Assembly (NCBI GenBank): GCA_947579665.1
Contig: CANPUZ010000061.1
Span: 1,426,001-1,490,000, forward strand
Origin: Sympetrum striolatum
Lineage: Eukaryota; Arthropoda; Insecta; Odonata; Libellulidae
Direction of reading: 5' to 3'
DNA: 64,000 bases
Made by a program: the position numbers and the translations under genes
In this document: one piece after another, positions 12,001-26,795 of the stretch
Layout: every line of letters begins with the position of its first letter
Numbering within the stretch: position 1 is the first letter of the stretch
The notes under the pieces: model-generated
The model's input: only the letters and a program-made list of their open reading frames with translations
Database searches by the model: none
What the model was told of the DNA's origin: nothing

Positions 12001-13859
12001 AGATAATGTTTTAATTAATCATCTTTGTATTTACTCTTCAGAAATGCTGTTGGGACTGCCCTCTAAAATGGAAAAACCAAACAATTGATGGAGAGGTGCT
12101 GCTGTTTTTTATTTTGTCCAGTGGTGGGATTCAAAGTGGATGAGTATGAATGCAATTCAATATTAATTCTACTCTAATGCCAGTATTTTAGATATAGATG
12201 CACCTTGGTTACAATAGCTGTATTGTTGGTCAGATAATGTTTTAATTAATCATCTTTGTATTTACTCTTCAGAAATGCTGTTGGGACTGCCCTCTAAAAT
12301 GGAAAAACCAAACAATTGATGGAGAGGTGCTGCTGTTTTTTATTTTGTCCAGTGGTGGGATTCAAAGTGGATGAGTATGAATGCAATTCAATATTAATTC
12401 TACTCTAATGCCAGTATTTTAGATATAGATGCACCTTGGTTACAATAGCTGTATTGTTGGTCAGATAATGTTTTAATTAATCATCTTTGTATTTACTCTT
12501 CAGAAATGCTGTTGGGACTGCCCTCTAAAATGGAAAAACCAAACAATTGATGGAGAGGTGCTGCTGTTTTTTATTTTGTCCAGTGGTGGGATTCAAAGTG
12601 GATGAGTATGAATGCAATTCAATATTAATTCTACTCTAATGCCAGTATTTTAGATATAGATGCACCTTGGTTACAATAGCTGTATTGTTGGTCAGATAAT
12701 GTTTTAATTAATCATCTTTGTATTTACTCTTCAGAAATGCTGTTGGGACTGCCCTCTAAAATGGAAAAACCAAACAATTGATGGAGAGGTGCTGCTGTTT
12801 TTTATTTTGTCCAGTGGTGGGATTCAAAGTGGATGAGTATGAATGCAATTCAATATTAATTCTACTCTAATGCCAGTATTTTAGATATAGATGCACCTTG
12901 GTTACAATAGCTGTATTGTTGGTCAGATAATGTTTTAATTAATCATCTTTGTATTTACTCTTCAGAAATGCTGTTGGGACTGCCCTCTAAAATGGAAAAA
13001 CCAAACAATTGATGGAGAGGTGCTGCTGTTTTTTATTTTGTCCAGTGGTGGGATTCAAAGTGGATGAGTATGAATGCAATTCAATATTAATTCTACTCTA
13101 ATGCCAGTATTTTAGATATAGATGCACCTTGGTTACAATAGCTGTATTGTTGGTCAGATAATGTTTTAATTAATCATCTTTGTATTTACTCTTCAGAAAT
13201 GCTGTTGGGACTGCCCTCTAAAATGGAAAAACCAAACAATTGATGGAGAGGTGCTGCTGTTTTTTATTTTGTCCAGTGGTGGGATTCAAAGTGGATGAGT
13301 ATGAATGCAATTCAATATTAATTCTACTCTAATGCCAGTATTTTAGATATAGATGCACCTTAGTTACAATAGCTGTATTGTTGGTCAGATAATGTTTTAA
13401 TTAATCATCTTTGTATTTACTCTTCAGAAATGCTGTTGGGACTGCCCTCTAAAATGGAAAAACCAAACAATTGATGGAGAGGTGCTGCTGTTTTTTATTT
13501 TGTCCAGTGGTGGGATTCAAAGTGGATGAGTATGAATGCAATTCAATATTAATTCTACTCTAATGCCAGTATTTTAGATATAGATGCACCTTGGTTACAA
13601 TAGCTGTATTGTTGGTCAGATAATGTTTTAATTAATCATCTTTGTATTTACTCTTCAGAAATGCTGTTGGGACTGCCCTCTAAAATGGAAAAACCAAACA
13701 ATTGATGGAGAGGTGCTGCTGTTTTTTATTTTGTCCAGTGGTGGGATTCAAAGTGGATGAGTATGAATGCAATTCAATATTAATTCTACTCTAATGCCAG
13801 TATTTTAGATATAGATGCACCTTAGTTACAATAGCTGTATTGTTGGTCAGATAATGTTT
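9010..13859. repeat. Block B: homogeneous monomers m40-m60
   Basis: Almost every copy has the GGAGAGGTGCTG cassette, C107, GGGATTC (BamHI-type site lost), A171 with TTTTAG, and CCTTGG. m51-m57 look identical by eye. Exceptions are m44 (AAGAAGAT and TGTATGTTAG), m49 (TGTATGTTAG), the divergent m50, and m58 and m60 (CCTTAG). The uniformity indicates recent local amplification. Confidence 0.9.
11320..11549. repeat. Divergent 230-bp monomer m50 inside block B
   Basis: This copy interrupts otherwise uniform repeats. It lacks one T of TTAATTAA (230 bp), has CTCTACAG for CTCTTCAG, CTTAAATGG for CTAAAATGG, a hybrid cassette GGGATTCTGCTGTGTGCTA, GGGATCC and CCTTAG. Its cassette resembles those of block D (starting 15.5 kb) and its length class those of 44-59 kb. 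It looks like an inserted or converted copy. A spurious 73-codon minus-strand open frame (11246-11467) exists only because of its substitutions. Confidence 0.9.
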
Positions 13860-15476
13860 TAATTAATCATCTTTGTATTTACTCTTCAGAAATGCTGTTG
13901 GGACTGCCCTCTAAAATGGAAAAACCAAACAATTGATGGATAGGTGCTGCTGTTTTTTATTTTGTCCAGTGATGGGATCCAAAGAAGATGAGTATGAATG
14001 CAATTCAATATTAATTCTACTCTAATGCCAGTATTTTAGATATAGATGCACCTTAGTTACAATAGCTGTATTGTTGGTCAGATAATGTTTTAATTAATCA
14101 TCTTTGTATTTACTCTTCAGAAATGCTGTTGGGACTGCCCTCTAAAATGGAAAAACCAAACAATTGATGGAGAGGTGCTGCTGTTTTTTATTTTGTCCAG
14201 TGGTGGGATTCAAAGTGGATGAGTATGAATGCAATTCAATATTAATTCTACTCTAATGCCAGTATTTTAGATATAGATGCACCTTGGTTACAATAGCTGT
14301 ATTGTTGGTCAGATAATGTTTTAATTAATCATCTTTGTATTTACTCTTCAGAAATGCTGTTGGGACTGCCCTCTAAAATGGAAAAACCAAACAATTGATG
14401 GATAGATTCTGCTGTGTGCTATTTTGTCCAGTGGTGGGATCCAAAGAAGATGAGTATGAATGCAATTCAATATTAATTCTACTCTAATGCCTGTATGTTA
14501 GATATAGATGCACCTTAGTTACAATAGCTGTATTGTTGGTCAGATAATGTTTTAATTAATCATCTTTGTATTTACTCTTCAGAAATGCTGTTGGGACTGC
14601 CCTCTAACATGGAAAAACCAAACAATTGATGTAGAGATGCTGTACTGATTTATTTTGTCCAGTGGTGGGATCCAAAGTGGATGAGTATGAATGCAATTCA
14701 ATATTAATTCTACTCTAATGCCTGTATGTTAGATATAGATGCACCTTAGTTACAATAGCTGTATTGTTGGTCAGATAATGTTTTAATTAATCATCTTTGT
14801 ATTTACTCTTCAGAAATACTGTTGGGACTGCCCTCTAAAATGGAAAAACCAAACAATTGATTTAGAGTTGCTGTACTGATTTATTTTGTCCAGTGGTGGG
14901 ATCCAAAGTGGATGAGTATGAATGCAATTCAATATTAATTCTACTCTAATGCCAGTATGATAGATATAGATGCACCTTAGTTACAATAGCTGTATTGTTG
15001 GTCAGATAATGTTTTAATTAATCATCTTTGTATTTACTCTTCAGAAATGCTGTTGGGACTGCCCTCTAAAATGGAAAAACCAAACAATTGATTTAGAGTT
15101 ACTGTACTGATTTATTTTGTCCAGTGGTGGGATCCAAAGTGGATGAGTATGAATGCAATTCAATATTAATTCTACTCTAATGCCAGAATGTTAGATATAG
15201 ATGCACCTTGGTTACAATAGCTGTATTGTTGGTCAGATAATGTTTTAATTAATCATCTTTGTATTTACTCTTCAGAAATGCTGTTGGGACTGCCCTCTAA
15301 CATGGAAAAACCAAACAATTGATGTAGAGATGCTGTACTGATTTATTTTGTCCAGTGGTGGGATCCAAAGTAGATGAGTATGAATGCAATTCAATATTAA
15401 TTCTACTCTAATGCCTGTATGTTAGATATAGATGCACCTTAGTTACAATAGCTGTATTGTTGGTCAGATAATGTTT
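13860..15476. repeat. Block C: mosaic junction monomers m61-m67
   Basis: Seven dissimilar copies separate blocks B and D. m61 mixes a GATAGGTGCTG cassette with GATGGGATCC and AAGAAGAT. m62 is block-B-like. m63 has the ATAGATTCTG cassette. m64 and m67 have GTAGAGATGCTGTACTGA with C56. m65 and m66 have TTAGAGTT cassettes, and m65 also has GTATGATAG, the allele otherwise typical of block M. Such borders are expected where differently homogenised stretches meet. Confidence 0.8.
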
Positions 15477-18400
15477 TAATTAATCATCTTTGTATTTACT
15501 CTTCAGAAATGCTGTTGGGACTGCCCTCTAAAATGGAAAAACCAAACAATTGATGGATAGATTCTGCTGTGTGCTATTTTGTCCAGTGGTGGGATTCAAA
15601 GTGGATGAGTATGAATGCAATTCAATATTAATTCTACTCTAATGCCTGTATGTTAGATATAGATGCACCTTAGTTACAATAGCTGTATTGTTGGTCAGAT
15701 AATGTTTTAATTAATCATCTTTGTATTTACTCTTCAGAAATGCTGTTGGGACTGCCCTCTAAAATGGAAAAACCAAACAATTGATGGATAGATTCTGCTG
15801 TGTGCTATTTTGTACAGTGGTGGGATCCAATGTAGATGAGTATGAATGCAATTCAATATTAATTCTACTCTAATGCCTGTATGTTAGATATAGATGCACC
15901 TTAGTTACAATAGCTGTATTGTTGGTCAGATAATGTTTTAATTAATCATCTTTGTATTTACTCTTCAAAAATGCTATTGGGACTGCCCTCTAAAATGGAA
16001 AAACCAAACAATTGATGGATAGATTCTGCTGTGTGCTATTTTGTCCAGTGGTGGGATCCAATGTAGATGAGTATGAATGCAATTCAATATTAATTCTACT
16101 CTAATGCCTGTATGTTAGATATAGATGCACCTTAGTTACAATAGCTGTATTGTTGGTCAGATAATGTTTTAATTAATCATCTTTGTATTTACTCTTCAGA
16201 AATGCTATTGGGACTGCCCTCTAAAATGGAAAAACCAAACAATTGATGGATAGATTCTGCTGTGTGCTATTTTGTCCAGTGGTGGGATCCAAAGTAGATG
16301 AGTATGAATGCAATTCAATATTAATTCTACTCTAATGCCTGTATGTTAGATATAGATGCACCTTGGTTACAATAGCTGTATTGTTGGTCAGATAATGTTT
16401 TAATTAATCATCTTTGTATTTACTCTTCAGAAATGCTATTGGGACTGCCCTCTAAAATGGAAAAACCAAACAATTGATGGATAGATTCTGCTGTGTGCTA
16501 TTTTGTCCAGTGGTGGGATCCAAAGAAGATGAGTATGAATGCAATTCAATATTAATTCTACTCTAATGCCTGTATGTTAGATATAGATGCACCTTAGTTA
16601 CAATAGCTGTATTGTTGGTCAGATAATGTTTTAATTAATCATCTTTGTATTTACTCTTCAGAAATGCTGTTGGGACTGCCCTCTAAAATGGAAAAACCAA
16701 ACAATTGATGGATAGATTCTGCTGTGTGCTATTTTGTCCAGTGGTGGGATCCAAAGTAGATGAGTATGAATGCAATTCAATATTAATTCTACTCTAATGC
16801 CTGTATGTTAGATATAGATGCACCTTGGTTACAATAGCTGTATTGTTGGTCAGATAATGTTTTAATTAATCATCTTTGTATTTACTCTTCAGAAATGCTG
16901 TTGGGACTGCCCTCTAAAATGGAAAAACCAAACAATTGATGGATAGATTCTGCTGTGTGCTATTTTGTCCAGTGGTGGGATCCAAAGTAGATGAGTATGA
17001 ATGCAATTCAATATTAATTCTACTCTAATGCCTGTATGTTAGATATAGATGCACCTTAGTTACAATAGCTGTATTGTTGGTCAGATAATGTTTTAATTAA
17101 TCATCTTTGTATTTACTCTTCAGAAATGCTGTTGGGACTGCCCTCTAAAATGGAAAAACCAAACAATTGATGGATAGATTCTGCTGTGTGCTATTTTGTA
17201 CAGTGGTGGGATCCAAAGTAGATGAGTATGAATGCAATTCAATATTAATTCTACTCTAATGCCTGTATGTTAGATATAGATGCACCTTGGTTACAATAGC
17301 TGTATTGTTGGTCAGATAATGTTTTAATTAATCATCTTTGTATTTACTCTTCAGAAATGCTATTGGGACTGCCCTCTAAAATGGAAAAACCAAACAATTG
17401 ATGGATAGATTCTGCTGTGTGCTATTTTGTCCAGTGGTGGGATCCAAAGAAGATGAGTATGAATGCAATTCAATATTAATTCTACTCTAATGCCTGTATG
17501 TTAGATATAGATGCACCTTAGTTACAATAGCTGTATTGTTGGTCAGATAATGTTTTAATTAATCATCTTTGTATTTACTCTTCAGAAATGCTGTTGGGAC
17601 TGCCCTCTAAAATGGAAAAACCAAACAATTGATGGATAGATTCTGCTGTGTGCTATTTTGTCCAGTGGTGGGATCCAAAGAAGATGAGTATGAATGCAAT
17701 TCAATATTAATTCTACTCTAATGCCTGTATGTTAGATATAGATGCACCTTGGTTACAATAGCTGTATTGTTGGTCAGATAATGTTTTAATTAATCATCTT
17801 TGTATTTACTCTTCAGAAATGCTGTTGGGACTGCCCTCTAAAATGGAAAAACCAAACAATTGATGGATAGATTCTGCTGTGTGCTATTTTGTCCAGTGGT
17901 GGGATCCAAAGTAGATGAGTATGAATGCAATTCAATATTAATTCTACTCTAATGCCTGTATGTTAGATATAGATGCACCTTGGTTACAATAGCTGTATTG
18001 TTGGTCAGATAATGTTTTAATTAATCATCTTTGTATTTACTCTTCAGAAATGCTGTTGGGACTGCCCTCTAAAATGGAAAAACCAAACAATTGATGGATA
18101 GATTCTGCTGTGTGCTATTTTGTCCAGTGGTGGGATCCAAAGTAGATGAGTATGAATGCAATTCAATATTAATTCTACTCTAATGCCTGTATGTTAGATA
18201 TAGATGCACCTTGGTTACAATAGCTGTATTGTTGGTCAGATAATGTTTTAATTAATCATCTTTGTATTTACTCTTCAGAAATGCTATTGGGACTGCCCTC
18301 TAAAATGGAAAAACCAAACAATTGATGGATAGATTCTGCTGTGTGCTATTTTGTCCAGTGGTGGGATCCAAAGTAGATGAGTATGAATGCAATTCAATAT

Positions 18401-21400
18401 TAATTCTACTCTAATGCCTGTATGTTAGATATAGATGCACCTTGGTTACAATAGCTGTATTGTTGGTCAGATAATGTTTTAATTAATCATCTTTGTATTT
18501 ACTCTTCAGAAATGCTATTGGGACTGCCCTCTAAAATGGAAAAACCAAACAATTGATGGATAGATTCTGCTGTGTGCTATTTTGTCCAGTGGTGGGATCC
18601 AAAGTAGATGAGTATGAATGCAATTCAATATTAATTCTACTCTAATGCCTGTATGTTAGATATAGATGCACCTTGGTTACAATAGCTGTATTGTTGGTCA
18701 GATAATGTTTTAATTAATCATCTTTGTATTTACTCTTCAGAAATGCTGTTGGGACTGCCCTCTAAAATGGAAAAACCAAACAATTGATGGATAGATTCTG
18801 CTGTGTGCTATTTTGTCCAGTGGTGGGATCCAAAGAAGATGAGTATGAATGCAATTCAATATTAATTCTACTCTAATGCCTGTATGTTAGATATAGATGC
18901 ACCTTAGTTACAATAGCTGTATTGTTGGTCAGATAATGTTTTAATTAATCATCTTTGTATTTACTCTTCAGAAATGCTGTTGGGACTGCCCTCTAAAATG
19001 GAAAAACCAAACAATTGATGGATAGATTCTGCTGTGTGCTATTTTGTCCAGTGGTGGGATCCAAAGTAGATGAGTATGAATGCAATTCAATATTAATTCT
19101 ACTCTAATGCCTGTATGTTAGATATAGATGCACCTTGGTTACAATAGCTGTATTGTTGGTCAGATAATGTTTTAATTAATCATCTTTGTATTTACTCTTC
19201 AGAAATGCTATTGGGACTGCCCTCTAAAATGGAAAAACCAAACAATTGATGGATAGATTCTGCTGTGTGCTATTTTGTCCAGTGGTCGGATCCAAAGTAG
19301 ATGAGTATGAATGCAATTCAATATTAATTCTACTCTAATGCCTGTATGTTAGATATAGATGCACCTTAGTTACAATAGCTGTATTGTTGGTCAGATAATG
19401 TTTTAATTAATCATCTTTGTATTTACTCTTCAGAAATGCTGTTGGGACTGCCCTCTAAAATGGAAAAACCAAACAATTGATGGATAGATTCTGCTGTGTG
19501 CTATTTTGTCCAGTGGTGGGATCCAAAGTAGATGAGTATGAATGCAATTCAATATTAATTCTACTCTAATGCCTGTATGTTAGATATAGATGCACCTTAG
19601 TTACAATAGCTGTATTGTTGGTCAGATAATGTTTTAATTAATCATCTTTGTATTTACTCTTCAGAAATGCTGTTGGGACTGCCCTCTAAAATGGAAAAAC
19701 CAAACAATTGATGGATAGATTCTGCTGTGTGCTATTTTGTCCAGTGGTGGGATCCAAAGAAGATGAGTATGAATGCAATTCAATATTAATTCTACTCTAA
19801 TGCCTGTATGTTAGATATAGATGCACCTTAGTTACAATAGCTGTATTGTTGGTCAGATAATGTTTTAATTAATCATCTTTGTATTTACTCTTCAGAAATG
19901 CTGTTGGGACTGCCCTCTAAAATGGAAAAACCAAACAATTGATGGATAGATTCTGCTGTGTGCTATTTTGTCCAGTGGTGGGATCCAAAGAAGATGAGTA
20001 TGAATGCAATTCAATATTAATTCTACTCTAATGCCTGTATGTTAGATATAGATGCACCTTAGTTACAATAGCTGTATTGTTGGTCAGATAATGTTTTAAT
20101 TAATCATCTTTGTATTTACTCTTCAGAAATGCTGTTGGGACTGCCCTCTAAAATGGAAAAACCAAACAATTGATGGATAGATTCTGCTGTGTGCTATTTT
20201 GTCCAGTGGTGGGATCCAAAGTAGATGAGTATGAATGCAATTCAATATTAATTCTACTCTAATGCCTGTATGTTAGATATAGATGCACCTTGGTTACAAT
20301 AGCTGTATTGTTGGTCAGATAATGTTTTAATTAATCATCTTTGTATTTACTCTTCAGAAATGCTATTGGGACTGCCCTCTAAAATGGAAAAACCAAACAA
20401 TTGATGGATAGATTCTGCTGTGTGCTATTTTGTCCAGTGGTGGGATCCAAAGTAGATGAGTATGAATGCAATTCAATATTAATTCTACTCTAATGCCTGT
20501 ATGTTAGATATAGATGCACCTTAGTTACAATAGCTGTATTGTTGGTCAGATAATGTTTTAATTAATCATCTTTGTATTTACTCTTCAGAAATGCTGTTGG
20601 GACTGCCCTCTAAAATGGAAAAACCAAACAATTGATGGATAGATTCTGCTGTGTGCTATTTTGTCCAGTGGTGGGATCCAAAGTAGATGAGTATGAATGC
20701 AATTCAATATTAATTCTACTCTAATGCCTGTATGTTAGATATAGATGCACCTTAGTTACAATAGCTGTATTGTTGGTCAGATAATGTTTTAATTAATCAT
20801 CTTTGTATTTACTCTTCAGAAATGCTGTTGGGACTGCCCTCTAAAATGGAAAAACCAAACAATTGATGGATAGATTCTGCTGTGTGCTATTTTGTCCAGT
20901 GGTGGGATCCAAAGTAGATGAGTATGAATGCAATTCAATATTAATTCTACTCTAATGCCTGTATGTTAGATATAGATGCACCTTAGTTACAATAGCTGTA
21001 TTGTTGGTCAGATAATGTTTTAATTAATCATCTTTGTATTTACTCTTCAGAAATGCTATTGGGACTGCCCTCTAAAATGGAAAAACCAAACAATTGATGG
21101 ATAGATTCTGCTGTGTGCTATTTTGTCCAGTGGTGGGATCCAAAGTAGATGAGTATGAATGCAATTCAATATTAATTCTACTCTAATGCCTGTATGTTAG
21201 ATATAGATGCACCTTAGTTACAATAGCTGTATTGTTGGTCAGATAATGTTTTAATTAATCATCTTTGTATTTACTCTTCAGAAATGCTGTTGGGACTGCC
21301 CTCTAAAATGGAAAAACCAAACAATTGATGGATAGATTCTGCTGTGTGCTATTTTGTCCAGTGGTGGGATCCAAAGTAGATGAGTATGAATGCAATTCAA

Positions 21401-22406
21401 TATTAATTCTACTCTAATGCCTGTATGTTAGATATAGATGCACCTTAGTTACAATAGCTGTATTGTTGGTCAGATAATGTTTTAATTAATCATCTTTGTA
21501 TTTACTCTTCAGAAATGCTGTTGGGACTGCCCTCTAAAATGGAAAAACCAAACAATTGATGGATAGATTCTGCTGTGTGCTATTTTGTCCAGTGGTGGGA
21601 TCCAAAGTAGATGAGTATGAATGCAATTCAATATTAATTCTACTCTAATGCCTGTATGTTAGATATAGATGCACCTTAGTTACAATAGCTGTATTGTTGG
21701 TCAGATAATGTTTTAATTAATCATCTTTGTATTTACTCTTCAGAAATGCTGTTGGGACTGCCCTCTAAAATGGAAAAACCAAACAATTGATGGATAGATT
21801 CTGCTGTGTGCTATTTTGTCCAGTGGTGGGATCCAAAGTAGATGAGTATGAATGCAATTCAATATTAATTCTACTCTAATGCCTGTATGTTAGATATAGA
21901 TGCACCTTAGTTACAATAGCTGTATTGTTGGTCAGATAATGTTTTAATTAATCATCTTTGTATTTACTCTTCAGAAATGCTGTTGGGACTGCCCTCTAAA
22001 ATGGAAAAACCAAACAATTGATGGATAGATTCTGCTGTGTGCTATTTTGTCCAGTGGTGGGATCCAAAGAAGATGAGTATGAATGCAATTCAATATTAAT
22101 TCTACTCTAATGCCTGTATGTTAGATATAGATGCACCTTAGTTACAATAGCTGTATTGTTGGTCAGATAATGTTTTAATTAATCATCTTTGTATTTACTC
22201 TTCAGAAATGCTGTTGGGACTGCCCTCTAAAATGGAAAAACCAAACAATTGATGGATAGATTCTGCTGTGTGCTATTTTGTCCAGTGGTGGGATCCAAAG
22301 TAGATGAGTATGAATGCAATTCAATATTAATTCTACTCTAATGCCTGTATGTTAGATATAGATGCACCTTGGTTACAATAGCTGTATTGTTGGTCAGATA
22401 ATGTTT
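15477..22406. repeat. Block D: ATAGATTCTGCTGTGTGCTA cassette type, m68-m97
   Basis: Thirty 231-bp copies share the ATAGATTCTGCTGTGTGCTA cassette and TGTATGTTAG. They differ mainly at three sites: 38 (G or A), 126 (AAAGTAG or AAAGAAG) and 196 (CCTTGG or CCTTAG). m69 and m70 carry CAATGTAGAT, and m70 has CTTCAAAAA for CTTCAGAAA. m84 has a private GTCGGATCC. The order of the three markers is loose until about m89. Confidence 0.85.
20328..22406. repeat. Possible proto-HOR unit m89-m97 (9-mer, 2,079 bp)
   Basis: Using the code position 38 / 126 region / 196 (E = AAAGAAG, T = AAAGTAG), the order is ATa GTa GTa ATa GTa GTa GTa GEa GTg. It is bounded on both sides by a GTg copy and has the same length and ending (GEa GTg) as the 9-mer units that follow, but the inner monomers differ. 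It may be an older relative of the block E unit. This rests on a few marker sites only. Confidence 0.5.
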
Positions 22407-24485
22407 TAATTAATCATCTTTGTATTTACTCTTCAGAAATGCTATTGGGACTGCCCTCTAAAATGGAAAAACCAAACAATTGATGGATAGATTCTGCTGT
22501 GTGCTATTTTGTCCAGTGGTGGGATCCAAAGAAGATGAGTATGAATGCAATTCAATATTAATTCTACTCTAATGCCTGTATGTTAGATATAGATGCACCT
22601 TAGTTACAATAGCTGTATTGTTGGTCAGATAATGTTTTAATTAATCATCTTTGTATTTACTCTTCAGAAATGCTGTTGGGACTGCCCTCTAAAATGGAAA
22701 AACCAAACAATTGATGGATAGATTCTGCTGTGTGCTATTTTGTCCAGTGGTGGGATCCAAAGAAGATGAGTATGAATGCAATTCAATATTAATTCTACTC
22801 TAATGCCTGTATGTTAGATATAGATGCACCTTAGTTACAATAGCTGTATTGTTGGTCAGATAATGTTTTAATTAATCATCTTTGTATTTACTCTTCAGAA
22901 ATGCTGTTGGGACTGCCCTCTAAAATGGAAAAACCAAACAATTGATGGATAGATTCTGCTGTGTGCTATTTTGTCCAGTGGTGGGATCCAAAGAAGATGA
23001 GTATGAATGCAATTCAATATTAATTCTACTCTAATGCCTGTATGTTAGATATAGATGCACCTTAGTTACAATAGCTGTATTGTTGGTCAGATAATGTTTT
23101 AATTAATCATCTTTGTATTTACTCTTCAGAAATGCTATTGGGACTGCCCTCTAAAATGGAAAAACCAAACAATTGATGGATAGATTCTGCTGTGTGCTAT
23201 TTTGTCCAGTGGTGGGATCCAAAGAAGATGAGTATGAATGCAATTCAATATTAATTCTACTCTAATGCCTGTATGTTAGATATAGATGCACCTTAGTTAC
23301 AATAGCTGTATTGTTGGTCAGATAATGTTTTAATTAATCATCTTTGTATTTACTCTTCAGAAATGCTATTGGGACTGCCCTCTAAAATGGAAAAACCAAA
23401 CAATTGATGGATAGATTCTGCTGTGTGCTATTTTGTCCAGTGGTGGGATCCAAAGTAGATGAGTATGAATGCAATTCAATATTAATTCTACTCTAATGCC
23501 TGTATGTTAGATATAGATGCACCTTAGTTACAATAGCTGTATTGTTGGTCAGATAATGTTTTAATTAATCATCTTTGTATTTACTCTTCAGAAATGCTAT
23601 TGGGACTGCCCTCTAAAATGGAAAAACCAAACAATTGATGGATAGATTCTGCTGTGTGCTATTTTGTCCAGTGGTGGGATCCAAAGAAGATGAGTATGAA
23701 TGCAATTCAATATTAATTCTACTCTAATGCCTGTATGTTAGATATAGATGCACCTTAGTTACAATAGCTGTATTGTTGGTCAGATAATGTTTTAATTAAT
23801 CATCTTTGTATTTACTCTTCAGAAATGCTGTTGGGACTGCCCTCTAAAATGGAAAAACCAAACAATTGATGGATAGATTCTGCTGTGTGCTATTTTGTCC
23901 AGTGGTGGGATCCAAAGAAGATGAGTATGAATGCAATTCAATATTAATTCTACTCTAATGCCTGTATGTTAGATATAGATGCACCTTGGTTACAATAGCT
24001 GTATTGTTGGTCAGATAATGTTTTAATTAATCATCTTTGTATTTACTCTTCAGAAATGCTGTTGGGACTGCCCTCTAAAATGGAAAAACCAAACAATTGA
24101 TGGATAGATTCTGCTGTGTGCTATTTTGTCCAGTGGTGGGATCCAAAGAAGATGAGTATGAATGCAATTCAATATTAATTCTACTCTAATGCCTGTATGT
24201 TAGATATAGATGCACCTTAGTTACAATAGCTGTATTGTTGGTCAGATAATGTTTTAATTAATCATCTTTGTATTTACTCTTCAGAAATGCTGTTGGGACT
24301 GCCCTCTAAAATGGAAAAACCAAACAATTGATGGATAGATTCTGCTGTGTGCTATTTTGTCCAGTGGTGGGATCCAAAGTAGATGAGTATGAATGCAATT
24401 CAATATTAATTCTACTCTAATGCCTGTATGTTAGATATAGATGCACCTTGGTTACAATAGCTGTATTGTTGGTCAGATAATGTTT
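22407..24485. repeat. HOR-E unit 1 (9-mer, m98-m106)
   Basis: Marker order: AEa GEa GEa AEa ATa AEa GEg GEa GTg. Length is 2,079 bp. It matches units 4 and 6. Confidence 0.8.
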
Positions 24486-26795
24486 TAATTAATCATCTTT
24501 GTATTTACTCTTCAGAAATGCTATTGGGACTGCCCTCTAAAATGGAAAAACCAAACAATTGATGGATAGATTCTGCTGTGTGCTATTTTGTCCAGTGGTG
24601 GGATCCAAAGAAGATGAGTATGAATGCAATTCAATATTAATTCTACTCTAATGCCTGTATGTTAGATATAGATGCACCTTAGTTACAATAGCTGTATTGT
24701 TGGTCAGATAATGTTTTAATTAATCATCTTTGTATTTACTCTTCAGAAATGCTGTTGGGACTGCCCTCTAAAATGGAAAAACCAAACAATTGATGGATAG
24801 ATTCTGCTGTGTGCTATTTTGTCCAGTGGTGGGATCCAAAGAAGATGAGTATGAATGCAATTCAATATTAATTCTACTCTAATGCCTGTATGTTAGATAT
24901 AGATGCACCTTAGTTACAATAGCTGTATTGTTGGTCAGATAATGTTTTAATTAATCATCTTTGTATTTACTCTTCAGAAATGCTGTTGGGACTGCCCTCT
25001 AAAATGGAAAAACCAAACAATTGATGGATAGATTCTGCTGTGTGCTATTTTGTCCAGTGGTGGGATCCAAAGAAGATGAGTATGAATGCAATTCAATATT
25101 AATTCTACTCTAATGCCTGTATGTTAGATATAGATGCACCTTAGTTACAATAGCTGTATTGTTGGTCAGATAATGTTTTAATTAATCATCTTTGTATTTA
25201 CTCTTCAGAAATGCTATTGGGACTGCCCTCTAAAATGGAAAAACCAAACAATTGATGGATAGATTCTGCTGTGTGCTATTTTGTCCAGTGGTGGGATCCA
25301 AAGAAGATGAGTATGAATGCAATTCAATATTAATTCTACTCTAATGCCTGTATGTTAGATATAGATGCACCTTAGTTACAATAGCTGTATTGTTGGTCAG
25401 ATAATGTTTTAATTAATCATCTTTGTATTTACTCTTCAGAAATGCTATTGGGACTGCCCTCTAAAATGGAAAAACCAAACAATTGATGGATAGATTCTGC
25501 TGTGTGCTATTTTGTCCAGTGGTGGGATCCAAAGTAGATGAGTATGAATGCAATTCAATATTAATTCTACTCTAATGCCTGTATGTTAGATATAGATGCA
25601 CCTTAGTTACAATAGCTGTATTGTTGGTCAGATAATGTTTTAATTAATCATCTTTGTATTTACTCTTCAGAAATGCTATTGGGACTGCCCTCTAAAATGG
25701 AAAAACCAAACAATTGATGGATAGATTCTGCTGTGTGCTATTTTGTCCAGTGGTGGGATCCAAAGAAGATGAGTATGAATGCAATTCAATATTAATTCTA
25801 CTCTAATGCCTGTATGTTAGATATAGATGCACCTTAGTTACAATAGCTGTATTGTTGGTCAGATAATGTTTTAATTAATCATCTTTGTATTTACTCTTCA
25901 GAAATGCTATTGGGACTGCCCTCTAAAATGGAAAAACCAAACAATTGATGGATAGATTCTGCTGTGTGCTATTTTGTCCAGTGGTGGGATCCAAAGTAGA
26001 TGAGTATGAATGCAATTCAATATTAATTCTACTCTAATGCCTGTATGTTAGATATAGATGCACCTTAGTTACAATAGCTGTATTGTTGGTCAGATAATGT
26101 TTTAATTAATCATCTTTGTATTTACTCTTCAGAAATGCTATTGGGACTGCCCTCTAAAATGGAAAAACCAAACAATTGATGGATAGATTCTGCTGTGTGC
26201 TATTTTGTCCAGTGGTGGGATCCAAAGAAGATGAGTATGAATGCAATTCAATATTAATTCTACTCTAATGCCTGTATGTTAGATATAGATGCACCTTAGT
26301 TACAATAGCTGTATTGTTGGTCAGATAATGTTTTAATTAATCATCTTTGTATTTACTCTTCAGAAATGCTGTTGGGACTGCCCTCTAAAATGGAAAAACC
26401 AAACAATTGATGGATAGATTCTGCTGTGTGCTATTTTGTCCAGTGGTGGGATCCAAAGAAGATGAGTATGAATGCAATTCAATATTAATTCTACTCTAAT
26501 GCCTGTATGTTAGATATAGATGCACCTTGGTTACAATAGCTGTATTGTTGGTCAGATAATGTTTTAATTAATCATCTTTGTATTTACTCTTCAGAAATGC
26601 TGTTGGGACTGCCCTCTAAAATGGAAAAACCAAACAATTGATGGATAGATTCTGCTGTGTGCTATTTTGTCCAGTGGTGGGATCCAAAGTAGATGAGTAT
26701 GAATGCAATTCAATATTAATTCTACTCTAATGCCTGTATGTTAGATATAGATGCACCTTGGTTACAATAGCTGTATTGTTGGTCAGATAATGTTT
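24486..26795. repeat. HOR-E unit 2 (10-mer variant, m107-m116)
   Basis: Marker order: AEa GEa GEa AEa ATa AEa ATa AEa GEg GTg. Relative to the core it gains one ATa-AEa pair and loses the GEa monomer before the closing GTg. Length is 2,310 bp. Confidence 0.8.

Noticed and set aside
13860..15476. Insertion of a mobile element at the block B/D junction
   Set aside because: Every copy across the junction keeps the 231-bp period and the satellite sequence; only the subtype changes.
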